Below, in pieces: positions 1 through 8,486 of a DNA stretch of 46,147 nt. Positions within the stretch are counted from its first letter, which is position 1. Each line of letters starts with the position of its first letter. This DNA comes from Klebsiella pneumoniae (lineage in GTDB: Bacteria; Pseudomonadota; Gammaproteobacteria; Ga0077536): assembly GCA_945876945.1 (NCBI GenBank), contig CAMCQE010000016.1, positions 1 to 46,147 of the forward strand. The letters run 5' to 3'. Made by a program: the position numbers and the translations under genes. The notes beneath the pieces are model-generated. The model worked only from the letters and a program-made list of their open reading frames with translations. It did no database searches and was not told the origin of the DNA.

Positions 1-957
1 TCCGACGTGCGCGGACAGAACCACGTCAAGCGCGCCATCGAGATCGCCGCGAGCGGCGGACACGGCCTGCTGCTCATCGGCCCGCCCGGCTCCGGCAAAA
101 GCATGATCAGCAAGCGCGTCCCCACCATCCTCCCGCCGATGACGATGGAGGAGGCCATCGAGACCACAAAAATCCACAGCATCTGCGGGCTGTTGCTCGA
201 CAAATCATTCGTCGCCACGCGCCCATTCCGTTCGCCGCACCACACCGTCTCCGATGTCGGCCTGCTCGGCGGCGGCATGAATCCCAGCCCCGGCGAAATC
301 AGCATCGCGCACCACGGCGTGCTCTTTCTCGACGAACTCCCGGAGTTCGGGCGGCGGGTGCTTGATGTGCTGCGAGAGCCTCTCGAGACCGGTCACGTGA
401 CCATCGCGCGCGCGAGCAGGACGCTGGATTTTCCCGCACAGTTCCAGCTCGTCGCGGCGATGAACCCCTGTCCCTGCGGCTTCTTCGGCGACCCTGCAGG
501 GACTTGCCGCTGTACCCCGGAGATCGTCCGCCACTACCGGTCAAAAATATCCGGGCCATTGTTGGACCGCATCGACCTGCAGATTGAGATTGCGCGCGAG
601 AGAAATTGGTTAAGCGCCGCATCGACCACCCCTCCCGAGTCGTCCGCGGCAGTGCGTACACGGGCGCTCGCCGCCCGGCAGCGACAACAAGCACGGCAGC
701 ACAAGCTCAATCATTTTCTGAGCGCGCCGGAACTGAAGCGATATGTCGGCTTGAAACCCCAGGCGGAAGCTTTCCTGCGCCAGGCGTTTGACCATTTCAA
801 ACTGAATCCGCGCAGCTACCACCGTTTGCTGAAACTGGCGCGGACCATCGCTGACCTCGCGGCGCGAGATGACGTGGCCGAAGAAGACCTGAGCGAAGCG
901 CTCGCCTTGCGGCGCATGGACCTGTCCGGGGCGCATGGGCTTGGCCGCGCCAGTTGA
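1..957 (+). CDS. comM: ComM/YifB-family Mg-chelatase-like AAA+ ATPase (5' truncated)
   Basis: This is the C-terminal 318 residues of a ComM-type AAA+ protein; the reading frame is open to the first base of the window, so roughly the first 190 residues lie outside. Visible motifs are Walker A (GPPGSGKS), Walker B (VLFLDELPEF), the sensor segment ELVAAMNPCPCG with its cysteine-rich continuation, and the Mg_chelatase_C region near the end. In naturally competent bacteria ComM is a hexameric helicase that promotes branch migration during integration of transformed DNA. It is widespread in non-competent species too, so its presence does not prove competence. It ends 45 bp before apaG on the same strand. 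Family call is firm. Confidence 0.95.
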   Translation, partial: SDVRGQNHVKRAIEIAASGGHGLLLIGPPGSGKSMISKRVPTILPPMTMEEAIETTKIHSICGLLLDKSFVATRPFRSPHHTVSDVGLLGGGMNPSPGEISIAHHGVLFLDELPEFGRRVLDVLREPLETGHVTIARASRTLDFPAQFQLVAAMNPCPCGFFGDPAGTCRCTPEIVRHYRSKISGPLLDRIDLQIEIARERNWLSAASTTPPESSAAVRTRALAARQRQQARQHKLNHFLSAPELKRYVGLKPQAEAFLRQAFDHFKLNPRSYHRLLKLARTIADLAARDDVAEEDLSEALALRRMDLSGAHGLGRAS

Positions 958-1002
958 TCTGCCTTTACGCCGATCGCCGGATTCTCTACAGTCCGACCCC
1001 GA

Positions 1003-1407
1003 TTGAAAATCACGGACGACCCTAGCGTGCCACCAAACTCTCACGCCATTAGCGTAAGCGCGCAAAGCACCTATCTGGCGGAGCAGTCAGATCCGGCGCG
1101 GTCACGCTTTGTTTTCGGGTACACGATTAGGATCGAAAACACCGGCCGAGTCACCGCGCAACTCATCTCCCGCCACTGGATCATCACCGATGCCCTCGGC
1201 AAGGTGCAGGAAGTGCGTGGCGAAGGCGTTGTCGGCGAGCAACCGGTGCTTATGCCAGGCGCAGTGTTTGAGTATTCCAGCGGCGCAGTGCTGGAAACTC
1301 CGCTGGGGAAGATGGAAGGCAGCTACCAGATGATTGGCGAAGACGGACTCCCGTTTGAAGCGCCCATTGAGACCTTCCGTCTCGCCGTTCCCAACGTCCT
1401 GAATTGA
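1003..1407 (+). CDS. apaG: ApaG domain protein
   Basis: A 134-residue single-domain ApaG protein (fibronectin-III-like beta fold), slightly longer than the usual 125 or so. Typical family segments are FVFGYTIRIENTG near the N-terminus, SRHWIITDALGKVQEVRGEG in the middle and a conserved PLGKMEGSYQM segment towards the end. The start is taken as TTG at 1003; the residues that follow fit the family N-terminus. The gene lies 23 bp upstream of apaH, the classic apaG-apaH pairing of gammaproteobacteria. The molecular role of ApaG is not settled; some homologues are linked to Co2+ resistance or Mg2+ efflux phenotypes. Confidence 0.93.
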   Translation: MKITDDPSVPPNSHAISVSAQSTYLAEQSDPARSRFVFGYTIRIENTGRVTAQLISRHWIITDALGKVQEVRGEGVVGEQPVLMPGAVFEYSSGAVLETPLGKMEGSYQMIGEDGLPFEAPIETFRLAVPNVLN

Positions 1408-1430
1408 TTACCCCTCGGGAAGCTTGATCG

Positions 1431-2273
1431 TTGAGTACCTACGTCATTGGCGACGTACAGGGCTGTTACGCCGATTTAATCGCACTGCTCGACAAAGTCG
1501 GCTTCGACCCGTCGCGCGATAGCCTCTGGCTCACCGGCGACCTTGTGAACCGCGGGCCGCAATCGCTCGCCGTGCTGCGCTATGTCCGGCAGCTGGGAAA
1601 GTCTGCCGTAGTGGTGCTGGGCAATCACGACCTCCATCTTCTGGCCTGTCGCATGGTGCCGGCCATCAAACCGCGTAAGCGCGACACCCTGGACGAGATC
1701 CTGCGTGCGCCAGACTGCGATGAACTGCTGGATTGGCTCCGCAGCCAACCCCTGCTTCATCACGATGCGCGGCTAGGTCTCACCATGGTTCACGCCGGAC
1801 TGCCACCGCAATGGCGGCTCGATGAAGCGATCGGCTATGCCGCCGAAGTCGAGATCCTGCTCCGGAACAACACCTGCAGCGCGTTCCTGGGCGCGATGTA
1901 CGGCGACCAGCCCAGCCGCTGGCGGAACGATTTAGCCGGAATGGAGCGCAGTCGATTTATCGTCAACTGCCTGACGCGAATGCGCTTCCTGACCCGTGAC
2001 GGCGAGCTCGAGTTACGCGCAAAAGGCACACCCGACCGCAAGAACAGTCACTTGCTGCCCTGGTTCGCAGTGCCCATGCGGCATAACCTCGAAGAAAAGA
2101 TTGTCTTTGGCCACTGGTCGACCCTACGACTCAGCGCCGAAGATGAAGCGAAGTACAACGTGCTTGCGCTAGATACCGGCGCAGTCTGGGGCGGCGAGCT
2201 CACCGCCTGGTGTGTGGAGACCAACGAACGGTTTCAGGTCTCAGGCAGCACGCCGGTAGCACTGGACGAATAA
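1431..2273 (+). CDS. apaH: Symmetrical bis(5'-nucleosyl)-tetraphosphatase
   Basis: A 280-residue calcineurin-like metallophosphatase that hydrolyses diadenosine tetraphosphate to two ADP. The three metal-site motifs are all present: GDVQGCYADL (GDxxG), GDLVNRGP (GDxVxRGP) and VVLGNHDLHLL (GNH). Length matches the family. The start is TTG at 1431, giving MSTYVIGDVQG, which matches the usual ApaH N-terminus. In gammaproteobacteria ApaH also decaps Np4-capped RNA. The last 40 bp overlap the 3' end of folA, which runs the opposite way. apaG and apaH are probably co-transcribed. Confidence 0.96.
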   Translation: MSTYVIGDVQGCYADLIALLDKVGFDPSRDSLWLTGDLVNRGPQSLAVLRYVRQLGKSAVVVLGNHDLHLLACRMVPAIKPRKRDTLDEILRAPDCDELLDWLRSQPLLHHDARLGLTMVHAGLPPQWRLDEAIGYAAEVEILLRNNTCSAFLGAMYGDQPSRWRNDLAGMERSRFIVNCLTRMRFLTRDGELELRAKGTPDRKNSHLLPWFAVPMRHNLEEKIVFGHWSTLRLSAEDEAKYNVLALDTGAVWGGELTAWCVETNERFQVSGSTPVALDE

Positions 2274-2767
2274 GCCGCGGCCTCGCGCCGCTCCAGCACC
2301 ACAAAGTCACAGGCATATTCGTTTTTATCGTCGGCCGCCTGCGACGTCCGACTCACCTCCAGCCACTCGTCGCGCGCGAAGTCAGGAAAGCGCACGTCGC
2401 CGGGCGTCGCCGCATCCACCTCGGTAAGGAACAGGCGCGAGGTCAGCGGTAAGGCCGCAGCGTAAACGCGCGCGCCTCCCACCACCATCACTTCATCCAC
2501 TTCGCTACACATGCCGAAGGCGGCTTCCAGCGAGGGCACGACCACGCAACCCGGGGCGTGGAAGTCGGGGTCTGTCGTGAGGACAATATTCAGGCGATCG
2601 GGCAAGGGGCGCCCAATCGACTCATGCGTACGCCGCCCCATGATGATGGGGTGTCCGGTGGTGATGTCGCGAAAGCGGCGCAGGTCGGCCGGCAAGCGCC
2701 ACGGCAAGGCACCTTCCCGGCCAATGGTGCCCAGCCGATCCAGCGCTACTACGAGATTGATTCGCAT
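2234..2767 (-). CDS. folA: Dihydrofolate reductase
   Basis: A 177-residue type I dihydrofolate reductase that makes tetrahydrofolate using NADPH. It shows the N-terminal INLVVALDRLGTIG segment, the LPWRLPADLRRF motif with the catalytic acid D28, the NADPH-binding GRRTHESIGRPLP segment, and VMVVGGARVY. It is longer than the 159-residue E. coli enzyme; the extra residues are a C-terminal tail after FVVLERRE that overlaps the 3' end of apaH. It follows thyA by 9 bp on the same strand. Pairing with thyA makes sense because thymidylate synthase produces the dihydrofolate that this enzyme recycles. Confidence 0.96.
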   Translation of the reverse strand: MRINLVVALDRLGTIGREGALPWRLPADLRRFRDITTGHPIIMGRRTHESIGRPLPDRLNIVLTTDPDFHAPGCVVVPSLEAAFGMCSEVDEVMVVGGARVYAAALPLTSRLFLTEVDAATPGDVRFPDFARDEWLEVSRTSQAADDKNEYACDFVVLERREAAAYSSSATGVLPET

Positions 2768-2776
2768 CGCCCTGGC

Positions 2777-3571
2777 TCACACCGCAATGGGCGCCGGAAT
2801 TCCCGGCAGCGGGTCGTAGCCCACCAGTTCAAAGTCTTCGAAGCGGAAATCAAACACCGAACGCACCGCCGGATTCAGCCGCATTTGCGGCAGCGTGCGG
2901 GGGCTGCGCGTGAGCTGCAGATCGGCCTGATCGAGATGGTTCAAGTACAGGTGGGCGTCACCCAGCGTATGCACAAAATCACCCGGCGCGAGATCGCAGA
3001 CCTGCGCCAGCATCATCGTCAGCAGCGCGTAGGACGCAATATTGAACGGCACGCCCAGAAAAATATCCGCGCTGCGCTGATACATCTGGCAGGACAGGCG
3101 CCCTTCCGCCACGTAGAACTGGCACATGACGTGGCAGGGCGCGAGCGCCATCGCCGGTAGTTCGGCCACATTCCAGGCGCTGAAAATATGCCGCCGCGAC
3201 TCCGGATCGCGCTTGATGCCCGCTACAAGCTCGCTGATTTGGTCGATTGCCCGGCCGTCGGCGGACTGCCAGCGCCGCCACTGCACGCCGTAGACTGGCC
3301 CGAGTTCGCCGCTTTCATCTGCCCACTCGTCCCAGATGCTCACGCCATGCTCGCGCAAGTAGGCCACGTTCGATTCGCCGCGGAGGAACCACAGCAACTC
3401 GTGGATGATGGACTTCAAATGCAGTTTTTTGGTGGTGAGCAGCGGAAAGCCGGCGCCAAGGTCGAAACGCATCTGATAGCCGAACACGCTCAGCGTGCCG
3501 GTGCCGGTGCGGTCGCCACGACGCACACCGTGGTGACGAACATGACGCATCAAGTCGAGATACTGCTGCAT
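2777..3571 (-). CDS. thyA: Thymidylate synthase
   Basis: A 264-residue thymidylate synthase, the same length as the E. coli enzyme. It methylates dUMP to dTMP using methylene-tetrahydrofolate. The catalytic cysteine is C146 in [12 protein letters not shown]. Other landmarks are [13 protein letters not shown], the folate and phosphate segments around [26 protein letters not shown], and the short C-terminal IPAPIAV tail that closes over the active site. It sits 6 bp downstream of lgt and 9 bp upstream of folA, all on the minus strand, so lgt-thyA-folA is likely one transcript. The lgt-thyA order is common in gammaproteobacteria. Confidence 0.97.
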   Translation of the reverse strand: MQQYLDLMRHVRHHGVRRGDRTGTGTLSVFGYQMRFDLGAGFPLLTTKKLHLKSIIHELLWFLRGESNVAYLREHGVSIWDEWADESGELGPVYGVQWRRWQSADGRAIDQISELVAGIKRDPESRRHIFSAWNVAELPAMALAPCHVMCQFYVAEGRLSCQMYQRSADIFLGVPFNIASYALLTMMLAQVCDLAPGDFVHTLGDAHLYLNHLDQADLQLTRSPRTLPQMRLNPAVRSVFDFRFEDFELVGYDPLPGIPAPIAV

Positions 3572-3577
3572 GCTGGC

Positions 3578-4387
3578 TCAGTTCCTGTCTGCGGGCGGCA
3601 CTACCGCGCCGCGTGACCAGATAAAAATCCCTACGCCGACCGCAATCATGGGCAGGCACAGCACCTGCCCCATGGTCAGCCAGCCCCCCCACAGGTAGCC
3701 CAGTTGGGGATCGGGTTCGCGGACAATCTCCACCGCAATCCGGAACACCGCATAAGCCACCAAAAAACTCGCCGACACCACGCCGGCCCGCGAACTCCGC
3801 CGCCGCACCCAGGCCAGCACGAGGAACAGCACCAGCCCTTCCAGCACGGCTTCATAGAGCTGGGACGGATGTCGCGGCACGCCGCCGGCAGCCGGATTGG
3901 TGAACAGCACGCCCCACGGCAACAGCGTTGGCGCGCCCCACAGTTCCTGATTAATGAAATTGGCAATGCGTCCAAACCCGAGCCCGATGGGCACCACGGG
4001 CACCAGAAAATCACAGCACATAAAGAACCCGCGTCCGGTGCGTCGGGCAAACCACAGCATGCCGGCCACAAACCCCAGCACGCCGCCGTGGAAAGACATG
4101 CCACCGCGCCACAAGGCCAACATATCTGCAGGATTGTTGAGATAACTGGCCAAATCGTAGAACAGCACGTAGCCCACGCGTCCGCCCAGCACCGCCCCCA
4201 TTGCGGCATAGAACACGAGGTCGGCCACCGCATCGTTGTTCCATTCGGCGCCCGCCGCGCGGCTCGCCCGCCGCGTCAGCAAAAACCATCCCAGCGCGAT
4301 GCCCACCAGATACGCAAGCCCGTACCAACGCACGGGCAAGGGCCCAATCTCGAAGGCAATGGGGCTGATGTCTGGGAACTGAATCAT
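3578..4387 (-). CDS. lgt: Prolipoprotein diacylglyceryl transferase
   Basis: A 269-residue inner-membrane enzyme with about seven membrane segments. It transfers diacylglycerol from phosphatidylglycerol to the lipobox cysteine of prolipoproteins. The Lgt signature GFGRIANFINQELWG is intact and the SFHGGVLG motif precedes it. An in-frame upstream extension to 4447 is possible, but the ATG at 4387 gives the canonical start MIQFPDISPIAFEIG, so the extension is rejected. It is the first gene of the lgt-thyA-folA run. The 154 bp upstream separate it from a divergent secreted-protein gene and should hold promoters for both. Confidence 0.96.
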   Translation of the reverse strand: MIQFPDISPIAFEIGPLPVRWYGLAYLVGIALGWFLLTRRASRAAGAEWNNDAVADLVFYAAMGAVLGGRVGYVLFYDLASYLNNPADMLALWRGGMSFHGGVLGFVAGMLWFARRTGRGFFMCCDFLVPVVPIGLGFGRIANFINQELWGAPTLLPWGVLFTNPAAGGVPRHPSQLYEAVLEGLVLFLVLAWVRRRSSRAGVVSASFLVAYAVFRIAVEIVREPDPQLGYLWGGWLTMGQVLCLPMIAVGVGIFIWSRGAVVPPADRN

Positions 4388-4527
4388 GGCCGGGATTCTA
4401 GCATGCAGGTTTCGAGTGGCCGCCCCGCGCGAGTTCGCTCGCGGCACGCTGCGCGGAGTCCCGTCTCAGGAATCGACGTGACTGGAATGGCCCGCTCGCG
4501 GAGTGTCGGAATAGGCGCCCGCCGCAG

Positions 4528-4533
4528 TATAGT
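4528..4533 (+). promoter_or_regulatory. Candidate -10 box directly before an ATG (possible leaderless start)
   Basis: TATAGT is followed by only eight bases, GCGGCCCC, before the ATG at 4542. Transcription from it would begin at or next to the A of the start codon. No Shine-Dalgarno sequence is visible upstream of this ATG. The -35 region is poor (TGTCGG-like). The same geometry precedes yheS at 12362. Inferred from sequence only. Confidence 0.4.
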
Positions 4534-4541
4534 GCGGCCCC

Positions 4542-5348
4542 ATGAAGCCCTCTGCACACTCCGGCCGGCGCAGCGACTCCCTGGTCTGCTGGCTAGCCCT
4601 AGCGCTCTGCGCCTGCAGCCCGGCATTCGCCGACGAATCAGCAGCCGTCACCAACGCCCACATCGCCAAAAAACTCGACCCCTCCGACTTTCGCTCCCGC
4701 TTCGAACTGCGAAACCGATTGCAGGAACCGCAAACGGGCGGTCTGCGCAACACGCTGGTGCCGCGTATGGAGTTTGCGTTCAGCAAGCGCTTGGTGATGC
4801 GCATCGAAACCCCGGTGATGGTCTACGACGCCGATCGCCCGGGCTTTGCCACGCAGGGCGGCATGGGGGATTTGCTCGTCCGCGCCAACGTACGCCTGTT
4901 CCGCACGGCCCACACGGCGCTGGTCGCGGGATACGAATTTACCTTCGATACCGCGAGCGAAAAATTTCTCGGCACCGGGCACCACGCGGGCGGGCCTCTG
5001 GTGTTTGTATCAATCGATGAACCCCGCCTGCACACCACGTTCTTTCCGCTCATCCAGCACATGCAGTCATTTGCCGGCGACCCCTCCCGTGAGGAGGTCA
5101 ACTACACCATGACGCGGATGTTCGCCTTGACCCGCTGGCCCGATCGCTTTTACTCGGCCGCCGAAATTTCGATTTATTTCGACCACGTCCGTAACAAGGA
5201 AGGCGCGACATTGGAACTTGAAGGCGGACGTTTCATCAATTCACATGTCGCGCTGTGGGCGCGCCCGGGGTTCGGCAACTGGGGCGACAACCTGCCCCAA
5301 GTCTATAACTGGAACATCGAATTCGGGATGCGCTATCTGTTTGACTGA
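4542..5348 (+). CDS. Secreted protein, possible outer-membrane beta-barrel
   Basis: A 268-residue protein of no firmly recognised family. Residues 1-31 form a signal peptide: basic start, the hydrophobic stretch LVCWLALALCAC, and a likely cleavage after AFA. The mature part has no hydrophobic helices. It alternates polar and aromatic or hydrophobic residues in strand-like stretches (RLVMRIETPVMVYD, TALVAGYEFTFDT) and ends in RYLFD, near an aromatic residue. This fits a small outer-membrane barrel of the kind sometimes annotated as phenol-degradation MetA-like, but that link is weak. It lies 91 bp before the P450 operon on the same strand and could have a transport role for it; that is speculation. 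Confidence 0.75.
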   Translation: MKPSAHSGRRSDSLVCWLALALCACSPAFADESAAVTNAHIAKKLDPSDFRSRFELRNRLQEPQTGGLRNTLVPRMEFAFSKRLVMRIETPVMVYDADRPGFATQGGMGDLLVRANVRLFRTAHTALVAGYEFTFDTASEKFLGTGHHAGGPLVFVSIDEPRLHTTFFPLIQHMQSFAGDPSREEVNYTMTRMFALTRWPDRFYSAAEISIYFDHVRNKEGATLELEGGRFINSHVALWARPGFGNWGDNLPQVYNWNIEFGMRYLFD

Positions 5349-5439
5349 ATGGCCACCGACCTGCCCTTGCGGCGGCGGCAACAACCCTTGATCACACATT
5401 ACTGGCCGGGCTGAGAGCAGCCCTTTGAGCGAGGTCTTT

Positions 5440-6810
5440 ATGAACGAGCGAGTCAGTCCACCCGCAATCTCTCCGCCGCCGGCCACACCCTGGCTCCATG
5501 GTTTGCGTTCAAATCCGGACGACCGTCCGCAGTTCTTTCAGAGCCTCATTCAGCGTTACGGCGACGTGGTGCGCTGGCGCTTTCTGTTCGACATCTTTCT
5601 GCTGAATCACCCGGACGACATCAAACGCGTGCTCAGCGCGCCGTCCGAGAAATTCTCCAAGGGCACGCTCGACTACCGCATCCTCGCGCTGTCGCTCGGC
5701 AATGGGCTGGTGACGAACGACGGTCCGCACTGGGTGTATCAGCGCAAGCTCATGCAACCGCTGTTTCATAACCGCTCGATCAATCCTTTCGACGAACCCA
5801 TCAACCGGCTCACCAACGCGCTGGCCGAGCGCTGGGCCAGCCTGCCGGCCGGGCAGTCGGTGCTGATGGAGCGCGAAATGGGCAAGCTCACTTTCGAAGC
5901 GGTGGGCACCACCCTCTTTGGGGTCGACATCGAGCAACACGCCGACGAGATCTCGAAAGTGCTGGAAGTGGTGAACGTCTCCACTCAGGAACTGCGCTCC
6001 ATCCTGTTACTGCTCCTGCCCTGGCTGCCGCTCAAACATACCCGCGCCTCACGCGACGCCGTCGCCCGACTGGATCGCATCGTGTTCGGCATGATTAACG
6101 CCCGCCGCGCCAGCAGCGAACGCCGCGACGATATTCTCGACCGGCTACTGGCGGCCCGCGATGAAGACACCGGCGCCGGGATGGACGAACAACAAATCCG
6201 CGATGAAGTGGTCACGCTGCTGCTCGCTGGCCACGAAACCTCATCGAACGGCCTGGCGTGGACCTTCTGGATGCTCACCCAGCATCGGGATGTCGAAGCG
6301 CGCCTGCTGGAAGAACTCTCCAGCGTGCTGAACGATCGCCCGGCGCTGAGCAGCGATTTGGCGCAACTGCCCTATCTCAAACAGGTTGTGCAGGAATCGA
6401 TGCGCCTCCTGCCGCCGGTGTGGGCGATTGCGCGAAGGTCGCATCAGGACGAAGTCTTTCAGGGCCATCTCGTGCCCGCCGGGGCCTACATCACGATCCC
6501 CATCTACGCGCTGCACCGGCATCCGGAATTCTGGCCCGATCCGGAGCGCTTCGATCCCGAACGCTTCAACCCCAATCGCACCGATCCCCGCCATTCCTAC
6601 TGCTACATTCCGTTTGCAGCGGGGCCGCGCACCTGCATCGGCGCCGGCATGGCGATGCTCGAAATCCAGCTAGTGATTGCCAATCTCCTGCCGCGCTTCC
6701 GCATGGACGTCGCGCCCGGCGCCCGCATTGAACCGGCCGCCAAAGTCACCCTCACGCCCAAATTCGGCATGCCGATGACCGTCACGCCGCGCCACGCGGC
6801 ATCTAACTGA
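5440..6810 (+). CDS. Cytochrome P450 (first of a pair)
   Basis: A 456-residue soluble bacterial P450 monooxygenase. The I-helix oxygen-activation motif AGHETSS begins at A263, the K-helix ExxR motif is E319-R322 (ESMR), a PERF-like segment follows (PERFDPERFNP), and the heme loop FAAGPRTCIGAG carries the cysteine ligand C399. There is no N-terminal membrane anchor and no fused reductase. ATG at 5440 is preferred over TTG at 5425 because GAGG lies about six bases before it. The gene is followed after 10 bp by an LLM gene. It is a clear paralogue of the P450 at 8487. No ferredoxin or reductase gene is seen in the window, so its electron donor is unknown, as is its substrate. Confidence 0.95.
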   Translation: MNERVSPPAISPPPATPWLHGLRSNPDDRPQFFQSLIQRYGDVVRWRFLFDIFLLNHPDDIKRVLSAPSEKFSKGTLDYRILALSLGNGLVTNDGPHWVYQRKLMQPLFHNRSINPFDEPINRLTNALAERWASLPAGQSVLMEREMGKLTFEAVGTTLFGVDIEQHADEISKVLEVVNVSTQELRSILLLLLPWLPLKHTRASRDAVARLDRIVFGMINARRASSERRDDILDRLLAARDEDTGAGMDEQQIRDEVVTLLLAGHETSSNGLAWTFWMLTQHRDVEARLLEELSSVLNDRPALSSDLAQLPYLKQVVQESMRLLPPVWAIARRSHQDEVFQGHLVPAGAYITIPIYALHRHPEFWPDPERFDPERFNPNRTDPRHSYCYIPFAAGPRTCIGAGMAMLEIQLVIANLLPRFRMDVAPGARIEPAAKVTLTPKFGMPMTVTPRHAASN

Positions 6811-6820
6811 GGAACCCCGC

Positions 6821-7831
6821 ATGAGCACTTCCCGTCTTGGCTTCGGACTTTGGTATTCGCTGCGCAATCCGGCGCAATGGTCGCGGCCTTATCCCGAGAT
6901 TTACGCCGAAACGATCAAGCAAATCGCCTGGGCCGAGACCATCGGCTACGACGATGTGTGGCTGACCGAGCATCACTTCTGCGAGGACGGCCACGCACCG
7001 TCGATCCTGCCGCTCTGTGCCGCGGTGGCCGCACGCACGACGCGCATCCGCATTGGCACCAGCGTGCTGCTGCTGCCGCTCTACCACCCGGTGCGCGTGG
7101 CGGAAGACGCGGCCACCATCGACATCATCTCCAACGGCCGCTTTGAGCTTGGCGTGGGCGTGGGCTACCGGCCGCAGGAGTTCAAGGGACTCGGCTTGCG
7201 CGCGCAGGATCGCGGCGCGCGCATGGACGAAGGCCTGGAAATCATTCGCGCGCTGTGGCGCGGCGAAACCGTGGACTATCGCGGCAAGCATTTTCAGGTG
7301 GAGGGCGCGAAGCTCGCGCCTATGCCGGTACAAACGCCACCGCCGCTGTGGATTGGCGGCTTCGCACCCGCGTCGGCCAAACGCGCGGCGCGCATCGGTG
7401 ACGGCTATCTCGGCACGGGCGAGATGGGCGAGCTGCTGAAGGTCTATCGCGAGGAGCGCGCACGCCTCGGCCACAGCGGTCCGGGGCGCGCCATCGGCGG
7501 TCACTTCTGGCTGGTCGTGTCGAAAGACCCTAAAGCCACGCTGGCCGAACTCGGGCCGCACGTGCTGTATCAAATCGAGATGTACAACAAATGGCTGGGC
7601 GAAGCCGGTCAGGCGCTGTTCCCACCAATCGATTCGCCGGCGCAGCTGGTCGAGATGGGCATCCTGCAAATCCTCACGCCGCAGGCCGCGGTCGATGCCA
7701 TCGGCGCCTACGTGGAAGCCACCGGCATCGAGCGTTACTACACATGGACCGTGCCGCCGGGGTATCCCGAAGCCAAAATGAACGAGCATCTGCAGCTGTT
7801 TGCCGAAGAAGTCATGCCCGCGTTTCGTTAA
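6821..7831 (+). CDS. LLM-class flavin/F420-dependent oxidoreductase
   Basis: A 336-residue single-domain luciferase-like monooxygenase (bacterial luciferase TIM-barrel superfamily). Typical segments are WLTEHHFCEDG near residue 50, RIRIGTSVLLLPLYHPVRVA, the GRFELGVGVGYRPQEF loop and PPLWIGGFAPASAKRAAR. Members use FMNH2 or F420 to oxidise small organic substrates. Which cofactor is used here cannot be decided from sequence; many proteobacterial members are probably FMN-dependent. GAGGAA stands before the ATG. The gene is 10 bp after a P450 and 18 bp before a GST, so it belongs to the same operon. Confidence 0.9.
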   Translation: MSTSRLGFGLWYSLRNPAQWSRPYPEIYAETIKQIAWAETIGYDDVWLTEHHFCEDGHAPSILPLCAAVAARTTRIRIGTSVLLLPLYHPVRVAEDAATIDIISNGRFELGVGVGYRPQEFKGLGLRAQDRGARMDEGLEIIRALWRGETVDYRGKHFQVEGAKLAPMPVQTPPPLWIGGFAPASAKRAARIGDGYLGTGEMGELLKVYREERARLGHSGPGRAIGGHFWLVVSKDPKATLAELGPHVLYQIEMYNKWLGEAGQALFPPIDSPAQLVEMGILQILTPQAAVDAIGAYVEATGIERYYTWTVPPGYPEAKMNEHLQLFAEEVMPAFR

Positions 7832-7849
7832 TTCAGGAAGGACCGAGCG

Positions 7850-8485
7850 ATGAAACTCTACGACTGTGCGATGGCGCCCAATCCCCGCCGCCTGCGAATT
7901 TTTCTGGCCGAGAAGAACATCGACATCCCGAAAATCGAGGTCAATATCCTCGACGGCGAAAACACCCAGCCGGCGTTTCTGGCGGTCAACCCCCGCGGGC
8001 TCCTGCCCACGCTGAAGCTCGACGACGGCACCTGCTTCGACGAAGTGATGGCGATCTGCCGTTACCTCGAGGCGCTCTATCCCTGGCAGCCCATGCTGGG
8101 CCGCACGCCGCTGGAACAAGGGCTGGTGGAAAGCCTGCAACGCAAGGCGGAGTTCGAGGGCATGATTGCCGGCTCCGAAGTCTTTCGTAACCAGCACCCC
8201 AAGTTTGCCGAGCGGAGCATTCCGGGCGGCGGCGGGCAACTTATTCCGGCGATCCCTGCGCTGGTGGCGCGCGGTCGGCAAACCATTGAACGCTTCTACG
8301 ACTGGCTGGAAGCACAACTCCAGCGTTCGCCCTATCTGGCGGGCGAGCAGATGACGATGGCCGACGTCACCGCGTTTTGCGCCATCGGCTTTCACGCGTG
8401 GATCGACATCAGCATTCCGGCCGGCAACAGCGCCACGTTGGCGTGGTACGCCGCACTCAATGCCCGCCCCAGCGCGGCAGCCTGA
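7850..8485 (+). CDS. Glutathione S-transferase family protein
   Basis: A 211-residue cytosolic GST. The N-terminal thioredoxin fold starts MKLYDCAMAPNPRRLRIFL, with the glutathione-contacting cis-proline at P53 (RGLLPTL) and a DEVMAICRYLE segment in the position of the usual glutathione-binding ES motif. The helical C-terminal domain carries YLAGEQMTMADVTAF, the N-capping and hydrophobic-staple motif of GSTs. An AGGAAGG ribosome site precedes the start. It lies between the two P450 modules. A detoxifying role, or a lyase or isomerase step on an electrophilic P450 product, is plausible but inferred. Confidence 0.92.
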   Translation: MKLYDCAMAPNPRRLRIFLAEKNIDIPKIEVNILDGENTQPAFLAVNPRGLLPTLKLDDGTCFDEVMAICRYLEALYPWQPMLGRTPLEQGLVESLQRKAEFEGMIAGSEVFRNQHPKFAERSIPGGGGQLIPAIPALVARGRQTIERFYDWLEAQLQRSPYLAGEQMTMADVTAFCAIGFHAWIDISIPAGNSATLAWYAALNARPSAAA

Positions 8486-8486
8486 A

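Noticed and set aside
3704-5020. 438-codon plus-strand frame
   Set aside because: It is antisense to lgt and then out of frame within the secreted-protein gene; no family match.
6803-8395. 530-codon open frame on the minus strand
   Set aside because: It lies antisense to the LLM and GST genes, whose families are clear; its His/Arg/Ala-rich product is typical of high-GC shadow frames.
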